Assembly (NCBI GenBank): GCA_021604545.1
Contig: BQJE01000004.1
Location: forward strand, 166,703-230,702
Reading direction: 5' to 3'
Length of the DNA: 64,000 nucleotides
DNA from: Micavibrio sp.
GTDB taxonomy: Bacteria; Pseudomonadota; Alphaproteobacteria; Micavibrionales; Micavibrionaceae
Shown: one piece after another, positions 45,031 to 53,561 of the stretch
Layout of the letters: every line of letters begins with the position of its first letter
Position numbering within the stretch: position 1 is the first letter of the stretch
The notes under the pieces: model-generated
Database searches by the model: none
What the model saw: only the letters and a program-made list of their open reading frames with translations
Told to the model about the DNA's origin: nothing
Translations under genes and position numbers: made by a program

Positions 45031-45063
45031 AAGAAGCCCTGCAGGGGAGTACAGGGCTTTTTT
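45031..45063. terminator. Bidirectional intrinsic terminator
   Basis: AAGCCCTG (45034-45041) and CAGGGCTT (45052-45059) pair around a ten-base loop. A T-run follows on the plus strand and an A-run precedes on it, giving a T-rich tail on the minus strand as well. On the minus strand it would end the candidate non-coding transcript beginning near 45322. Confidence 0.85.
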
Positions 45064-45322
45064 GAGTTGGGGTGAAAGTTGGCTCAGGCTATAGGGGAGG
45101 GCCTGAAAGCCTCGTGGGTTCTTTACTATTAAGGGAGAAAGTCTTACGCGACGCAGTAATCCCGTGCACAGGCATAGCGACATATTTGCTGTGTGGATGC
45201 ATGCCAAACCTGCCCGGGTGGAAATTTTGGAGGAAATCTATGAATCTGAGCGCGCCGTGTAGCGCGTAACTTATGACCATCGTGCCCTCTATTCTTATTG
45301 TTTATTATTATTTTTACGTATT
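45031..45322 (-). ncRNA. Candidate structured non-coding RNA, about 290 bases
   Basis: A strong promoter at 45358-45329 and a terminator at 45031-45063 bracket a stretch on the minus strand without a convincing gene. The frames in it (45089-45280 and 44980-45207) have no family, poor composition and no good ribosome site. It can fold: ACGCGC...GCGCGC forms a hairpin near 45250-45270, and GCAGG-TTT-GGCAT pairs with ATGCC-TGTGC across about 45170-45230. I cannot match it to 6S, SRP, RNase P or tmRNA. Confidence 0.35.
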
Positions 45323-45328
45323 AATTAT

Positions 45329-45358
45329 ATTGTACCGCAGCGCAGACGGAGATGTCAA
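45329..45358 (-). promoter_or_regulatory. Strong sigma-70 promoter on the minus strand
   Basis: TTGACA (45358-45353), an 18-base spacer, and TACAAT (45334-45329). Transcription would start near 45322 and run away from the small secreted-protein gene towards polA. Confidence 0.65.
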
Positions 45359-45398
45359 AAATTTGTCTTAAATTGTATATATCTGAAGATTTTTAGCT

Positions 45399-45460
45399 TT
45401 ATCCCATAAGTGCACAAAGGGCGACAGCTGCGGCGTTTGAGACATTAAGGCTTTAATTTG
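45399..45460 (-). pseudogene. Remnant of a SpoU-methyltransferase (rlmB) 3' end
   Basis: On the minus strand 45452-45399 reads SLNVSNAAAVALCALMG and a stop, which matches the C-terminus of the nearby rlmB (SLNVSNAASVALFALT). Just upstream the frame is broken by a one-base loss relative to rlmB. TTTGAGACATTAAGGCTTT is identical at 45436-45454 and 45964-45982, exactly 528 bases apart. It flanks the small secreted-protein gene. Confidence 0.75.
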
Positions 45461-45480
45461 GCCGGAGGTGATTACTTCAT

Positions 45481-45852
45481 CTAAGGCGCAAGAGCCTGTT
45501 CAACTTCCTGAGAGCCTTCTATGTCACGTTGCAACTGATCATTAAGTCGAACTTTAGCCTTTTCTCCAATCGTAGACATTTGTTCCTGACCATTAAATAT
45601 CATTTTCTTTCTGGGAGTTGATGGAAAAGTATCTACAATTGATGATGCACCACTACTTCTTGCCCTTTCAAATTTCTGTCTAATCTCTTCTATATCTTGT
45701 TGAGAAAGTCCCTTAGTTCCTTGTAACAACAATTCACGTACTTGCGGGTCACCCGAAAGTGCTTCTGAAGGTTTGCTTTGTTCTTCACCGGCGTATGATA
45801 CAGCTGCAAAACTTAAGAGTAGTAGCGCTGTATACCCATTGATTTTATTCAT
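45481..45852 (-). CDS. Small secreted hypothetical protein, 123 residues
   Basis: A typical signal peptide (MNKINGYTALLLLSFAAVSYA, cut before GEE) is followed by about 100 hydrophilic residues without cysteine. LSQQDIEEIRQKFERARSSG suggests a helix. No family is recognised. It lies exactly between the intact rlmB and a diverged copy of the rlmB 3' end, so it may have arrived as a small cassette. The start has AAGAGGAAC upstream. Confidence 0.7.
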   Translation of the reverse strand: MNKINGYTALLLLSFAAVSYAGEEQSKPSEALSGDPQVRELLLQGTKGLSQQDIEEIRQKFERARSSGASSIVDTFPSTPRKKMIFNGQEQMSTIGEKAKVRLNDQLQRDIEGSQEVEQALAP

Positions 45853-45929
45853 ATTTTTGTTCCTCTTTGAAGCATGGACCTAGAGTATCATAAAGCAATA
45901 TGGTATTGCAATAATTATTATGAAAATAT

Positions 45930-46682
45930 TTAAGTTAAGGCAAAAAGCGCTACAGAAGCAGCATTTGAGACATTAAGGCTTTGAATCGGACCACTTGTAG
46001 GCAGACGCACCAATTCATCGCAGTTTTCCCGCACCAGTCGCCTTATTCCCAGCCCTTCTGAGCCGAGAACAAGGAGTGTTTTTTCAGGCGCGTCTATTTC
46101 ATTTAGGGTTTTTTCACCGTGTTCACTCAGGCCGATCACAAAGAATCCTCCTTCCTGCAGCGTTTCAATCGAGCGGCTTAAGTTTGTTTCATAGGCCACC
46201 GGCACATGCTCAATCCCACCGCAGGCCGTTTTGGCGAGCACACCATCAATATCCGGTGCGTGCTTGCGTTGCAGGATCATACCATCGACGCCAAAGGCGC
46301 AAGCGCTTCGCAATATGGCACCAACATTATGCGGATCAGTGACCTGGTCGAGCATCACAAGAACGGTGCGGTCTTTCTTTTCAGCGCGGATGACGAAATC
46401 CTGTACATTGATTTCATCAAGATCGGAGGCTGCTAGTGCCAGGCCCTGATGCACGGCATCGCGGGGCAGCATTTTTTCTAATTTGCGTTTGTCGACGTCA
46501 ACCGGTTGTGGTCGGCGCAGGCCCTTTCCCTTGGCTTCAAGGATTGTTTGCTCGAAACCTTTGCGGGCATGGTCGGTTATATAAAGGTTATCGACGGCGC
46601 GCCCGGGGTTTAGCCATGCTTCGCGTACGGCATGAAATCCGTATAGTGAGGGCCTATCCTGCTTTTTTTGTCCCATTTTCAT
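45930..46682 (-). CDS. rlmB: 23S rRNA (guanosine-2'-O-)-methyltransferase RlmB (SpoU/TrmH family)
   Basis: About 250 residues. It 2'-O-methylates a 23S rRNA guanosine in E. coli. A substrate-binding domain (LYGFHAVREAWLNPGRAVDNLYI) precedes the SPOUT knot with LDQVTDPHNVGAILRSACAFG, LVLGSEGLGIRRLVRENCD and the closing PIQSLNVSNAASVALFAL. The start is ATG 46682 or 46676. The 3' end of this gene is duplicated downstream, enclosing the small secreted-protein gene. Confidence 0.92.
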   Translation of the reverse strand: MKMGQKKQDRPSLYGFHAVREAWLNPGRAVDNLYITDHARKGFEQTILEAKGKGLRRPQPVDVDKRKLEKMLPRDAVHQGLALAASDLDEINVQDFVIRAEKKDRTVLVMLDQVTDPHNVGAILRSACAFGVDGMILQRKHAPDIDGVLAKTACGGIEHVPVAYETNLSRSIETLQEGGFFVIGLSEHGEKTLNEIDAPEKTLLVLGSEGLGIRRLVRENCDELVRLPTSGPIQSLNVSNAASVALFALT

Positions 46683-46747
46683 ATCTTTTGACTTTTTAAT
46701 GATTAGTTTCTACAAAAGGGTCTTAACGCAAAAATGGCAAAAAAACT

Positions 46748-47371
46748 ATGGCTACAGGAAAAATTTTCGGTATCGGCTGGCATAAAACGGCCACAACATC
46801 TCTACAGGAAGCTTTGGATATTCTAGGCTTTCCTGGGCGGCATTATCCGCATGAAATGTATCCGGAAATCTGTGCCGGGCAAAAAAATTTTAAAGCAGCG
46901 GATCATTATAAATCCCTGACTGATTTCCCCGTTCCTCTGATTTTTGAAAGGCTTGATCAGGGTTATCCCGGTAGTAAGTTCATCCTAACAGTGAGAGATA
47001 CCGAAGGATGGCTCAAAAGTGTTCGCAAGCATTTTGAGATCATGAGTTCCCCGCAGAAAAAATTTGGCGGGTTAAGTGAGCATGAATTTTTTAACCGCAA
47101 AGGCGTGCCCAACCATCAAATCCATATTTATGCCTATGGCCAGTGGGCATTTGATGAGGATGTTTTTGTGAAGGCTTATGAGGCCCATAATCAGAAAGTA
47201 AGGGACTATTTTAAGGGTCGGCCAGATGATCTTTTGGTGATGGATATGGAGGAAGGGGCTGGATGGGAGGCGCTTTGCGAGTTTCTGGACGCTCCTGTTC
47301 CGGACCAGCCTTATCCAGAAAAATTCAAGACAGAGCAGCGATTAGAGACATTTGAGGGCAAAGCCTCTTGA
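46748..47371 (+). CDS. Sulfotransferase-family protein
   Basis: 207 residues. The 5'-phosphosulphate loop of PAPS-dependent sulfotransferases is seen in GIGWHKTATTSLQEAL, and the 3'-phosphate site in ILTVRDTEGWLKSV. It resembles the Sulfotransfer_4 group found in alphaproteobacteria and marine bacteria; the substrate is unknown. It is a lone gene between rlmB (divergent) and tRNA-Tyr. Confidence 0.85.
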   Translation: MATGKIFGIGWHKTATTSLQEALDILGFPGRHYPHEMYPEICAGQKNFKAADHYKSLTDFPVPLIFERLDQGYPGSKFILTVRDTEGWLKSVRKHFEIMSSPQKKFGGLSEHEFFNRKGVPNHQIHIYAYGQWAFDEDVFVKAYEAHNQKVRDYFKGRPDDLLVMDMEEGAGWEALCEFLDAPVPDQPYPEKFKTEQRLETFEGKAS

Positions 47372-47422
47372 CAGCACGGTGGAAAGTCTTTTTTCTGGCA
47401 ACCACTGAATGAAGACCCAAAT

Positions 47423-47508
47423 GGAGGGATGGCCGAGTGGTTAAAGGCAGCAGATTGTAAATCTGCCCGTTTCGACGTACGCTGGTTCGAATCCAGCTCC
47501 CTCCACCA
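47423..47508 (+). tRNA. tRNA-Tyr(GTA)
   Basis: A class II tRNA with acceptor stem GGAGGGA/TCCCTCC, anticodon stem GCAGATT-GTA-AATCTGC with anticodon GTA, a long variable arm (CCGTTTCGACGTACG) and T loop TTCGAAT. CCA is encoded. The arsenic-phosphate operon begins 282 bases downstream. Confidence 0.96.
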
Positions 47509-47523
47509 TTTAGTCTACGATTT

Positions 47524-47607
47524 GAGACACTCGGAGAATTTCTCCGCACAAGCCCCGCACGCAGCGGGGTTTTGCGTGTCAGGGTTTGTCGAGACACTCA
47601 GAGAATT
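47524..47607. repeat. Direct repeat pair downstream of tRNA-Tyr
   Basis: GAGACACTCGGAGAATT (47524-47540) and GAGACACTCAGAGAATT (47591-47607) differ at one base and lie 67 bases apart. A third, inverted trace, GAGTGTC, occurs near 47653. Nothing else is seen in 47608-47735. They could mark an old recombination site next to the tRNA. Confidence 0.6.
47552..47573 (+). terminator. Intrinsic terminator after tRNA-Tyr
   Basis: CCCCGC (47553-47558) and GCGGGG (47564-47569) pair around ACGCA and end in TTTTG, 44 bases after the tRNA. Confidence 0.85.
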
Positions 47608-47734
47608 CAATTTTCAGCCAAAAATCAGCGTTTTTCTCTACGGGCACTTTTTGAGTGTCCCGAGATTGAAATTCCCTGTTTATCAGAGAATTACCCATAA
47701 AATTGTGCGATAATATAAGGTATGAAAATTTATT

Positions 47735-47781
47735 AACTTTGCAAAAAAAGTTCTTGACTATCGGTACAATGTGTCTATAAC
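47735..47781 (+). promoter_or_regulatory. Promoter and operator region of the ars-pst operon
   Basis: TTGACT (47754-47759), 16 bases, TATAAC (47776-47781). Initiation about seven bases later would fall within three bases of the arsR ATG, giving a nearly leaderless transcript; no ribosome site precedes the ATG. The inverted repeat AACTTT-6-AAAGTT (47735-47752) touches the -35 box and may be the ArsR operator. No Pho box is visible. Confidence 0.6.
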
Positions 47782-47790
47782 TCTGGACGT

Positions 47791-48159
47791 ATGGACATAC
47801 AAGACGCACTGATAGCCTTCGATGCTTTGTCTCAGGAAACCCGCCTGAAGACATTCAGGCTTCTGGTTGAGCACGGAACGGAAGGTGCGCCTGCAGGCGC
47901 ACTGAGCGAGAAACTAGGAATTCCTCACAATACCCTTTCATTTCATTTATCCCATATGAGCAATGCCGGACTGGTTTTATCCCGCAGAGAGGGTAGATCA
48001 ATCATTTACACGGTCGATTTTGCCGTGTTTCAGGATTTGATTCGTTTCATGGTCGAGGATTGTTGTAGCAAAGATGTTGCGAATGTCAAAAACGGCAGGA
48101 AACAAGGCAGCACCCTTATCGAATTATCGGAGTTACCGGTATGTTGTGGAACAAAATAA
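47791..48159 (+). CDS. arsR: ArsR/SmtB-family transcriptional repressor
   Basis: 122 residues. The winged helix is intact: LSQETRLKTFRLLVEHG, LSEKLGIPHNTLSFHLSHMSNAGLV and SRREGRSIIYTVD. Cysteine pairs lie outside the DNA-binding helix, in VEDCCSKD (about residue 90) and at the C-terminus in PVCCGTK. Such C-terminal cysteine sites bind arsenite in some ArsR types. It heads an operon with arsC-type, pst, porin and aquaporin genes, and probably represses all of them until arsenite is present. Confidence 0.92.
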   Translation: MDIQDALIAFDALSQETRLKTFRLLVEHGTEGAPAGALSEKLGIPHNTLSFHLSHMSNAGLVLSRREGRSIIYTVDFAVFQDLIRFMVEDCCSKDVANVKNGRKQGSTLIELSELPVCCGTK

Positions 48160-48258
48160 ACACCAGAATAATAACGTTTATGAAGATTAAAAATTTATAC
48201 GTTGTGGGAAATGATGAAAAGCGAGATGAGACTTAACAGTCCCGGTGTGTTGGTTCGT

Positions 48259-48729
48259 ATGGAAAGAGTCCAGAATATTTTATTTTTGTGTACAGGAAAT
48301 TCGTGCCGTTCGATCATGGCAGAGGCCCTCATGAATACATTGGGGAAGGGGCGATTTAAAGCCTATAGTGCCGGCAGCCGGCCCACCGGAAAAGTTCATC
48401 CTAAAGCCATAGAAACGCTCAAGAATCAGGGTATTGAGCCAGGTGATGTACGCAGTAAATCATGGGATGAGTTTTTAGAGGCTGATATCGACCTTGTCGT
48501 TACGGTTTGCAAAAACGCAGCCGGGGAATCATGCCCTATCTTCCCAGGAAAGTTAGAAAAACTAAGTTGGTGGATACCAGATCCCGCGCAGGCGAGCGGA
48601 GCAGATACCGAGATTCAAGCGGAATTTGAGTCCGCTTTTTTTATGCTTAAAGACAGAATTGAAGACCTTGTTGAAGGCAGATTGCAAGCTGCTGAACAAG
48701 TCAGCAATACAAGACAATACGTAACTTGA
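48259..48729 (+). CDS. arsC: Thioredoxin-type arsenate reductase (low-molecular-weight phosphatase fold)
   Basis: 156 residues from the ATG at 48259 (MERVQNILF). The frame is open from TTG 48202, and ATG 48211 is another option. The phosphatase loop is FLCTGNSCRSIMAE, fitting CX5R, with the general-acid segment WWIPDPAQASG. VTVCKNAAGESCPIFPG matches the second Cys region of thioredoxin-coupled ArsC enzymes, so arsenate reduction to arsenite is likely. It lies in the operon with arsR and a phosphate/arsenate transporter. Confidence 0.85.
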   Translation: MERVQNILFLCTGNSCRSIMAEALMNTLGKGRFKAYSAGSRPTGKVHPKAIETLKNQGIEPGDVRSKSWDEFLEADIDLVVTVCKNAAGESCPIFPGKLEKLSWWIPDPAQASGADTEIQAEFESAFFMLKDRIEDLVEGRLQAAEQVSNTRQYVT

Positions 48730-48748
48730 AACCAAAGGAGAGAACGTT

Positions 48749-49777
48749 ATGAAGAAAACTTTTTTAACACTGGCAAGCGTTGCAATGATGAGTTTACCTA
48801 TGCAGGCTCAGGCTGCTGATAAAATTCAAATTGTTGGGTCATCGACAGTGTATCCCTTCGTTACTGTGGCTGCCGAGGAGTTTGGCAACAGTACAGATTT
48901 CAGCACCCCTATTGTCGAATCAACCGGCACAGGTGGCGGATTCAAGTTATTTTGTGCCGGGATCGGTGAAGCTCACCCTGATATATCCAACGCCTCGCGC
49001 GCTATAAAGAAAAGCGAAGAAGAGCTTTGCGCCAAAAACGGTGTGAAGGATATCACTGAAGTTAAAATCGGCTTTGACGGTATCGTTCTTGCGAATTCAA
49101 AAAAAGCTGATCGCTATAACTTGTCCAAAGAGCAGATCTTTTTGGCTCTGGCAAAGAAAGTGCCGTCTGGTGGCAAGCTGATAGATAATCCAAATCAGAA
49201 CTGGAGTGATGTTGATCCGTCTTTGCCAAAAGTAAAGATCGAGGTTTATGGCCCACCGACAACATCGGGGACACGCGACGCCTTCGCCGAGCTGGTTATG
49301 GAGCCGTCCTGTAAGGACATGCCGGAATTCAAGGCGGCACATCCCGATAAAAAAGCCCGCAAGAAAACTTGTCATCTTTTGCGCGAAGATGGCCGTTATA
49401 TTGAAGCTGGCGAAAACGATAATCTAATCGTACAAAAGCTGCAGAGCAATCCGAAAGCCCTGGGTATCTTTGGGTTTGGTTTTCTGGATCAGAACACGGA
49501 CACCGTTCAGGGCAGCGTGATTGCCGGCAAGGAGCCGACGTTTGACAATATCTCGGACGGCTCTTACGGGATATCCCGCTCACTCTATGTGTATGTCAAG
49601 AACGGCCATGTCGGAAAAACGGCAGGGCTTCAGGAATTTGCCGTTGAGCTCATCGGTGATGAAGCGACTGGTGAGTATGGCTATCTGACTGAAAAAGGTC
49701 TGATACCTCTGCCAACTGCCGAACTTGAAACCATGCAGGGGCGCGTCAGTGCTCTGACCGAAACAGCATCCAACTAA
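48749..49777 (+). CDS. pstS: Phosphate ABC transporter substrate-binding protein
   Basis: 342 residues with a clear signal peptide (cut after QAQA). The binding site segments are IVGSSTVYPFV at the mature N-terminus, ESTGTGGGFKLFCAG with ligand-binding Ser/Thr/Gly, and YGPPTTSGTRDAF. It traps phosphate, and possibly arsenate, in the periplasm. AAGGAGAG precedes the ATG. It is the first transport gene of the ars-pst operon; no Pho box precedes it, so ArsR is the likelier control. Confidence 0.93.
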   Translation: MKKTFLTLASVAMMSLPMQAQAADKIQIVGSSTVYPFVTVAAEEFGNSTDFSTPIVESTGTGGGFKLFCAGIGEAHPDISNASRAIKKSEEELCAKNGVKDITEVKIGFDGIVLANSKKADRYNLSKEQIFLALAKKVPSGGKLIDNPNQNWSDVDPSLPKVKIEVYGPPTTSGTRDAFAELVMEPSCKDMPEFKAAHPDKKARKKTCHLLREDGRYIEAGENDNLIVQKLQSNPKALGIFGFGFLDQNTDTVQGSVIAGKEPTFDNISDGSYGISRSLYVYVKNGHVGKTAGLQEFAVELIGDEATGEYGYLTEKGLIPLPTAELETMQGRVSALTETASN

Positions 49778-49811
49778 ACAACAACTTATTAATTGAAAGG
49801 AAAACAAAACG

Positions 49812-51230
49812 ATGATCAAGAAAACCCTCCTCCTCTCTTCCGCGGCATTGCTGGTGACCTTGGCATCACCGGCGGCGGCTCAGCAAATGACGATGGAGCA
49901 AATGCAAAAGGAACTGATGAAGCTTTCAGGCCAGGTCCAGACCTTGTCCACCAAGGTTGAGCAGCAGGGCCAGGTTATCAGACAGCAAGACGCCCAGATC
50001 GCCTCTCAGAAAGCTGAGTTGCAAGAGCAAGGCGAAGAGCAGGCAGCCGTTGCGGACACGTTAGCCAATATCTCACCGACTGCTGGCGGCACCAATAGCG
50101 GCGTTAAAATCTCTATGAAGCCCATGCCTAAAATTGAATCGGCTGATGGTAAATATTCCTTCCAGCCTTTTGGGCGCGTTCATCTTGATGCCACGCATTT
50201 TGACGATGACACGAAAGATCACGCCAGTAACGCCAACTTTCGTCGTACAAGGCTTGGTATGAAAGGTAATCTTGGTGAGGACTTTAAATATAAGTCTGAG
50301 ATCGACTTTGCCGAGGAAGGTGTGAACTTCAAGGAAGTTACTCTGACTTATACAGGCATTGAAGCGGCTGACATTAAAGTCGGTCACCAAAAACCAGCCT
50401 TCGGAATGGAGCAAAATACCAGCTCGAACTACATTCAGTTTGTTGAGCGTTCTGCGCCAACCAATGCTTTTACCAGAGATGAGGAAATTGGTGTCAATGT
50501 TTTGGCCGGAGGCAGCAACTGGTCACTGGGCGGCGGCGTTTTTAACGAAGATGCGGGCAATGATGACACAGGCGAGGATGAAGACATAACCGTGGATGTT
50601 CGTGGGTCCGTCAATATTCTTGGCTTTGCCAATAATGTTGGTGACAATGTTTTGCATCTGGGCGGCGGTATCAGCCACCGCTATCCAACCGGCTCGGTGC
50701 GCTTTAGCGCCAAGCCGGCTGGTGATGGCGACCGTGTCATTGATACCGGTTCCTTCGCATCGGTTGACAGCGTCCATGTCTATGGCGCCGAAGCCGCCGG
50801 GGTGTTCGGCCCGGTTAGTATCCAGGGTGAGTATTTTATGGCCGATGTAAGCCGCGCCAGGGGAATGCCCGATGCCGAGTTTGATGGTTACTATGCTCAG
50901 GCCGGCTGGTTTCTGACAGGTGAGAGCCGTCCCTATAAAGGCAGCACCGGCAATTTTAGCCGCGTGAAACCAAAAAATCCGCTGAGCAGGGAAAATGGCG
51001 GGTTCGGGGCCGTCGAACTGGTTGCACGTCACTCCAATACAGACCTCAATGATGCCGGGGCCGGTATACTGGGCGGAGAGCTGGAACAGAACAGTGTGGG
51101 TATCAACTGGCACCTGACAGACCACATTCGCCTCATGGGTAATGTGATAGATGTCAATACGGATAGCAATGCGGTAGTCGCAGATGACGACCCAACGGTC
51201 TTTAATACTCGCGCTCAATGGGATTTCTAG
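49812..51230 (+). CDS. OprP/OprO-type phosphate-selective porin
   Basis: 472 residues. A signal peptide (cut near ASPAAAQ) is followed by a coiled coil (about 25-85) and a 16-strand-type barrel with FGRVHLDATHFDDD, YKSEIDFAEEGVNFKEVTLTYTG and GHQKPAFGMEQNTSSNYIQF. The last residues NTRAQWDF end in Phe, as required for outer-membrane insertion. The family forms trimers selective for phosphate or pyrophosphate. It lies between pstS and pstC, giving an outer-membrane step to the same pathway. Confidence 0.9.
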   Translation: MIKKTLLLSSAALLVTLASPAAAQQMTMEQMQKELMKLSGQVQTLSTKVEQQGQVIRQQDAQIASQKAELQEQGEEQAAVADTLANISPTAGGTNSGVKISMKPMPKIESADGKYSFQPFGRVHLDATHFDDDTKDHASNANFRRTRLGMKGNLGEDFKYKSEIDFAEEGVNFKEVTLTYTGIEAADIKVGHQKPAFGMEQNTSSNYIQFVERSAPTNAFTRDEEIGVNVLAGGSNWSLGGGVFNEDAGNDDTGEDEDITVDVRGSVNILGFANNVGDNVLHLGGGISHRYPTGSVRFSAKPAGDGDRVIDTGSFASVDSVHVYGAEAAGVFGPVSIQGEYFMADVSRARGMPDAEFDGYYAQAGWFLTGESRPYKGSTGNFSRVKPKNPLSRENGGFGAVELVARHSNTDLNDAGAGILGGELEQNSVGINWHLTDHIRLMGNVIDVNTDSNAVVADDDPTVFNTRAQWDF

Positions 51231-51340
51231 AGGGACTTTTAGCGGGGCCAAAATTATTTATCCTCCAGTGGAAATGGCCGCTTTACTTTGATCGGCTATT
51301 TCTTATAACAGTAAAAACCAAACGTAATAATGAAAGAACG

Positions 51341-52252
51341 ATGGCAAAATTTGAAGAATTAATAAAAGCCGGCCTATTGGCTTGTACAATGCTCTCAGTC
51401 CTAGTGACGGCACTTATTGTTCTCTCTGTTTTTTCTGAAACGTTTCGTTTTTTTTCTCATGTTCCCTTAACAGATTTTTTCTTTGGCACCGAATGGAGCC
51501 CTCAAACAGCAATACGTGCTGATCAGGCTGGAAGCTCAGGAACTTTCGGCGCTGTTCCTGTTTTTCTGGGGACCTTTTTGGTTACATTAATTGCCATGGC
51601 TGTGGCGGCGCCGCTGGGCCTTTATGCAGCCATATACCTTTCTGTTTATGCGGGCGCCACTTTCCGTGCTTGGGCCAAGCCGGTTCTTGAGATACTGGCT
51701 GGCGTCCCTTCGGTTGTTTACGGCTATTTTGCTGTTATTACGCTGGCTCCGATCTTACGCGCAGGCGGCGAAATGATTGGATTATCAATTGCTTCTGAAA
51801 GTGCTCTAACCGCCGGAACCGTGATGGGAATTATGATTACGCCCTATGTGATGTCACTATCCGAGGATGTAATTAGTGCTGTTCCAAAATCCCTGAGCTT
51901 TGGCTCACTGGCAATGGGGGCGACACAATCTGAGACTATCAAAAAAGTTGTGTTGCCTGCGGCTTTGCCGGGCATTGTGAGTGCGCTGCTTCTGGGAATT
52001 TCCCGCGGCGTTGGCGAAACCATGGTGGTAGTGATGGCGGCAGGGCTCGCGGCCAATTTAACACTTAACCCGCTGGAATCAGTGACAACGGCTACAGTGC
52101 AAATCGTTACTTTGCTCGTCGGCGATCACGAATTTGATAGCGACAAGACACTAGCTGCTTTTGCTCTTGGGTTTTCGCTTTTCTTTATGACGCTGCTTCT
52201 TAACATTATCGCTTTGGTTATCGTCAAGAGATATAGGGAGCGTTATGATTAA
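51341..52252 (+). CDS. pstC: Phosphate ABC transporter permease PstC
   Basis: About 303 residues from ATG 51341 (MAKFEELIKAGLL). The frame continues upstream to 51218, overlapping the porin, but that extension is not conserved. Six membrane helices with the EAA loop ISAVPKSLSFGSLAMGATQSETIKKVVLPAALPGI. FFFGTEWSPQ is the usual periplasmic signature. It pairs with PstA; the genes overlap by eight bases. Confidence 0.93.
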   Translation: MAKFEELIKAGLLACTMLSVLVTALIVLSVFSETFRFFSHVPLTDFFFGTEWSPQTAIRADQAGSSGTFGAVPVFLGTFLVTLIAMAVAAPLGLYAAIYLSVYAGATFRAWAKPVLEILAGVPSVVYGYFAVITLAPILRAGGEMIGLSIASESALTAGTVMGIMITPYVMSLSEDVISAVPKSLSFGSLAMGATQSETIKKVVLPAALPGIVSALLLGISRGVGETMVVVMAAGLAANLTLNPLESVTTATVQIVTLLVGDHEFDSDKTLAAFALGFSLFFMTLLLNIIALVIVKRYRERYD

Positions 52253-53561
52253 ATTATTTGAAAGGCAAACGCGCATCGCTATGAGCCGGGTTAAAAAGAA
52301 AAAAAGCCCGTTCATGTATAAATCCTATAGCAAAAAGCCCAAACATAAATGGATAAAAAAACGAAAGGCTGCAGAGAAACGCTTTAAATGCGCCGGCTTT
52401 ATTGCCATCTTGATCTCATCACTATTCCTTGCAAGCCTCATCTGGAATATTTTTTCAAGTGGACGATCAGCCTTTACCGAAGCGCAGATACGTTTGCCGG
52501 TAACCTTTGAATCCGAATTGGTTGAACAAGGCGCCTACAGAAAAATTGTTCAAAACTCCATTTTAAAGCTCTTCCCTTATGTCGAAGACAGAAAAGAAAA
52601 AAGGGATTTATTCGGGCTGGTTAGCCGCAATGCCCCTCATATGCTGAAAGAATTTGTTACACAAGACCCCACATTAATTGGAACCAGAAGAGAGGTATGG
52701 ATTCCTGCATCCAGCACAATCAGTATTTTTTATAAGCAACGCCTTCTCGAACAATCCAAAAGGGGCGGGAAAGTAACAGCTTCTCATGCATCATGGGTAA
52801 CAGAATTGGCAAAGTCAGAGCGGATGCGGCTTAAATTCAATACAGCCTTCTTTAAAAATGGTGATTCAAGAGAAGCTGAACAAGCCGGTGTTTTGGTCAG
52901 CACCATAGGCTCCTTCATGACCATCCTCATATGCATTGCCATGGCTTTCCCTTTGGGCGTTGCCACCGCGATCTATCTGGAGGAATTCGCGCCCAAAAAA
53001 TGGTTTACAGATTTTATCGAGATCAATATTAATAATCTGGCGGCTGTTCCTTCGATCATCTTTGGGCTGCTGGGCCTATCCATTTATTTGAATCTTTTTG
53101 GCGTGCCACGCTCCTCTTCGCTGGTTGGTGGCATGGTGCTGGCGCTTTTGATTTTGCCGGTGATTGTGATTGCCACGCGTAATGCACTACAAGCCGTGCC
53201 GCCCTCTATTCGCTATGCCGCGGCGGCACTGGGCGCAACCCCGACACAAGTTGTGTTCCATCATACGCTTATTTATGCACTGCCTGGCATCATGACTGGC
53301 GTGATTTTGAGTATTGCCCGCGCCTTTGGAGAGACCGCGCCACTACTTATGATCGGTATGGTGGCTTTCGTGGCCGACATTCCCAAAACATTAACCGATC
53401 CGGCAACCACTTTGCCTGTTCAGGTCTATCTCTGGGCCAGCAATCCCGAGCTAGGATTCGTAGAAAAAACAGCGGCGGCGATCATGGTGCTGCTAACCTT
53501 TATGATATTAATTAACCTGCTGGCGATCTATATTCGTCGGCGTTTTGAAATAAAATGGTGA
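52245..53561 (+). CDS. pstA: Phosphate ABC transporter permease PstA
   Basis: 438 residues. The N-terminal 60 are cytoplasmic and very basic ([25 protein letters not shown]). A membrane helix and a long periplasmic domain (DUF3333-like, about 85-220) precede the permease core with the EAA loop [35 protein letters not shown]. The extended form is typical of alphaproteobacteria. It overlaps pstC by eight bases and pstB by seven. Confidence 0.93.
   Translation: MIKLFERQTRIAMSRVKKKKSPFMYKSYSKKPKHKWIKKRKAAEKRFKCAGFIAILISSLFLASLIWNIFSSGRSAFTEAQIRLPVTFESELVEQGAYRKIVQNSILKLFPYVEDRKEKRDLFGLVSRNAPHMLKEFVTQDPTLIGTRREVWIPASSTISIFYKQRLLEQSKRGGKVTASHASWVTELAKSERMRLKFNTAFFKNGDSREAEQAGVLVSTIGSFMTILICIAMAFPLGVATAIYLEEFAPKKWFTDFIEININNLAAVPSIIFGLLGLSIYLNLFGVPRSSSLVGGMVLALLILPVIVIATRNALQAVPPSIRYAAAALGATPTQVVFHHTLIYALPGIMTGVILSIARAFGETAPLLMIGMVAFVADIPKTLTDPATTLPVQVYLWASNPELGFVEKTAAAIMVLLTFMILINLLAIYIRRRFEIKW

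Noticed and set aside
44980..45280. Small frames on both strands between polA and the secreted-protein gene
   Set aside because: No family, odd composition, no ribosome site, and they cross a terminator; a non-coding RNA fits better.
48730..48748. Pho box before pstS
   Set aside because: No pair of CTGTCAT-like repeats lies before pstS or arsR.
50523..51251. 242-codon minus-strand frame
   Set aside because: Antisense to the phosphate porin, which has a signal peptide and a terminal Phe.
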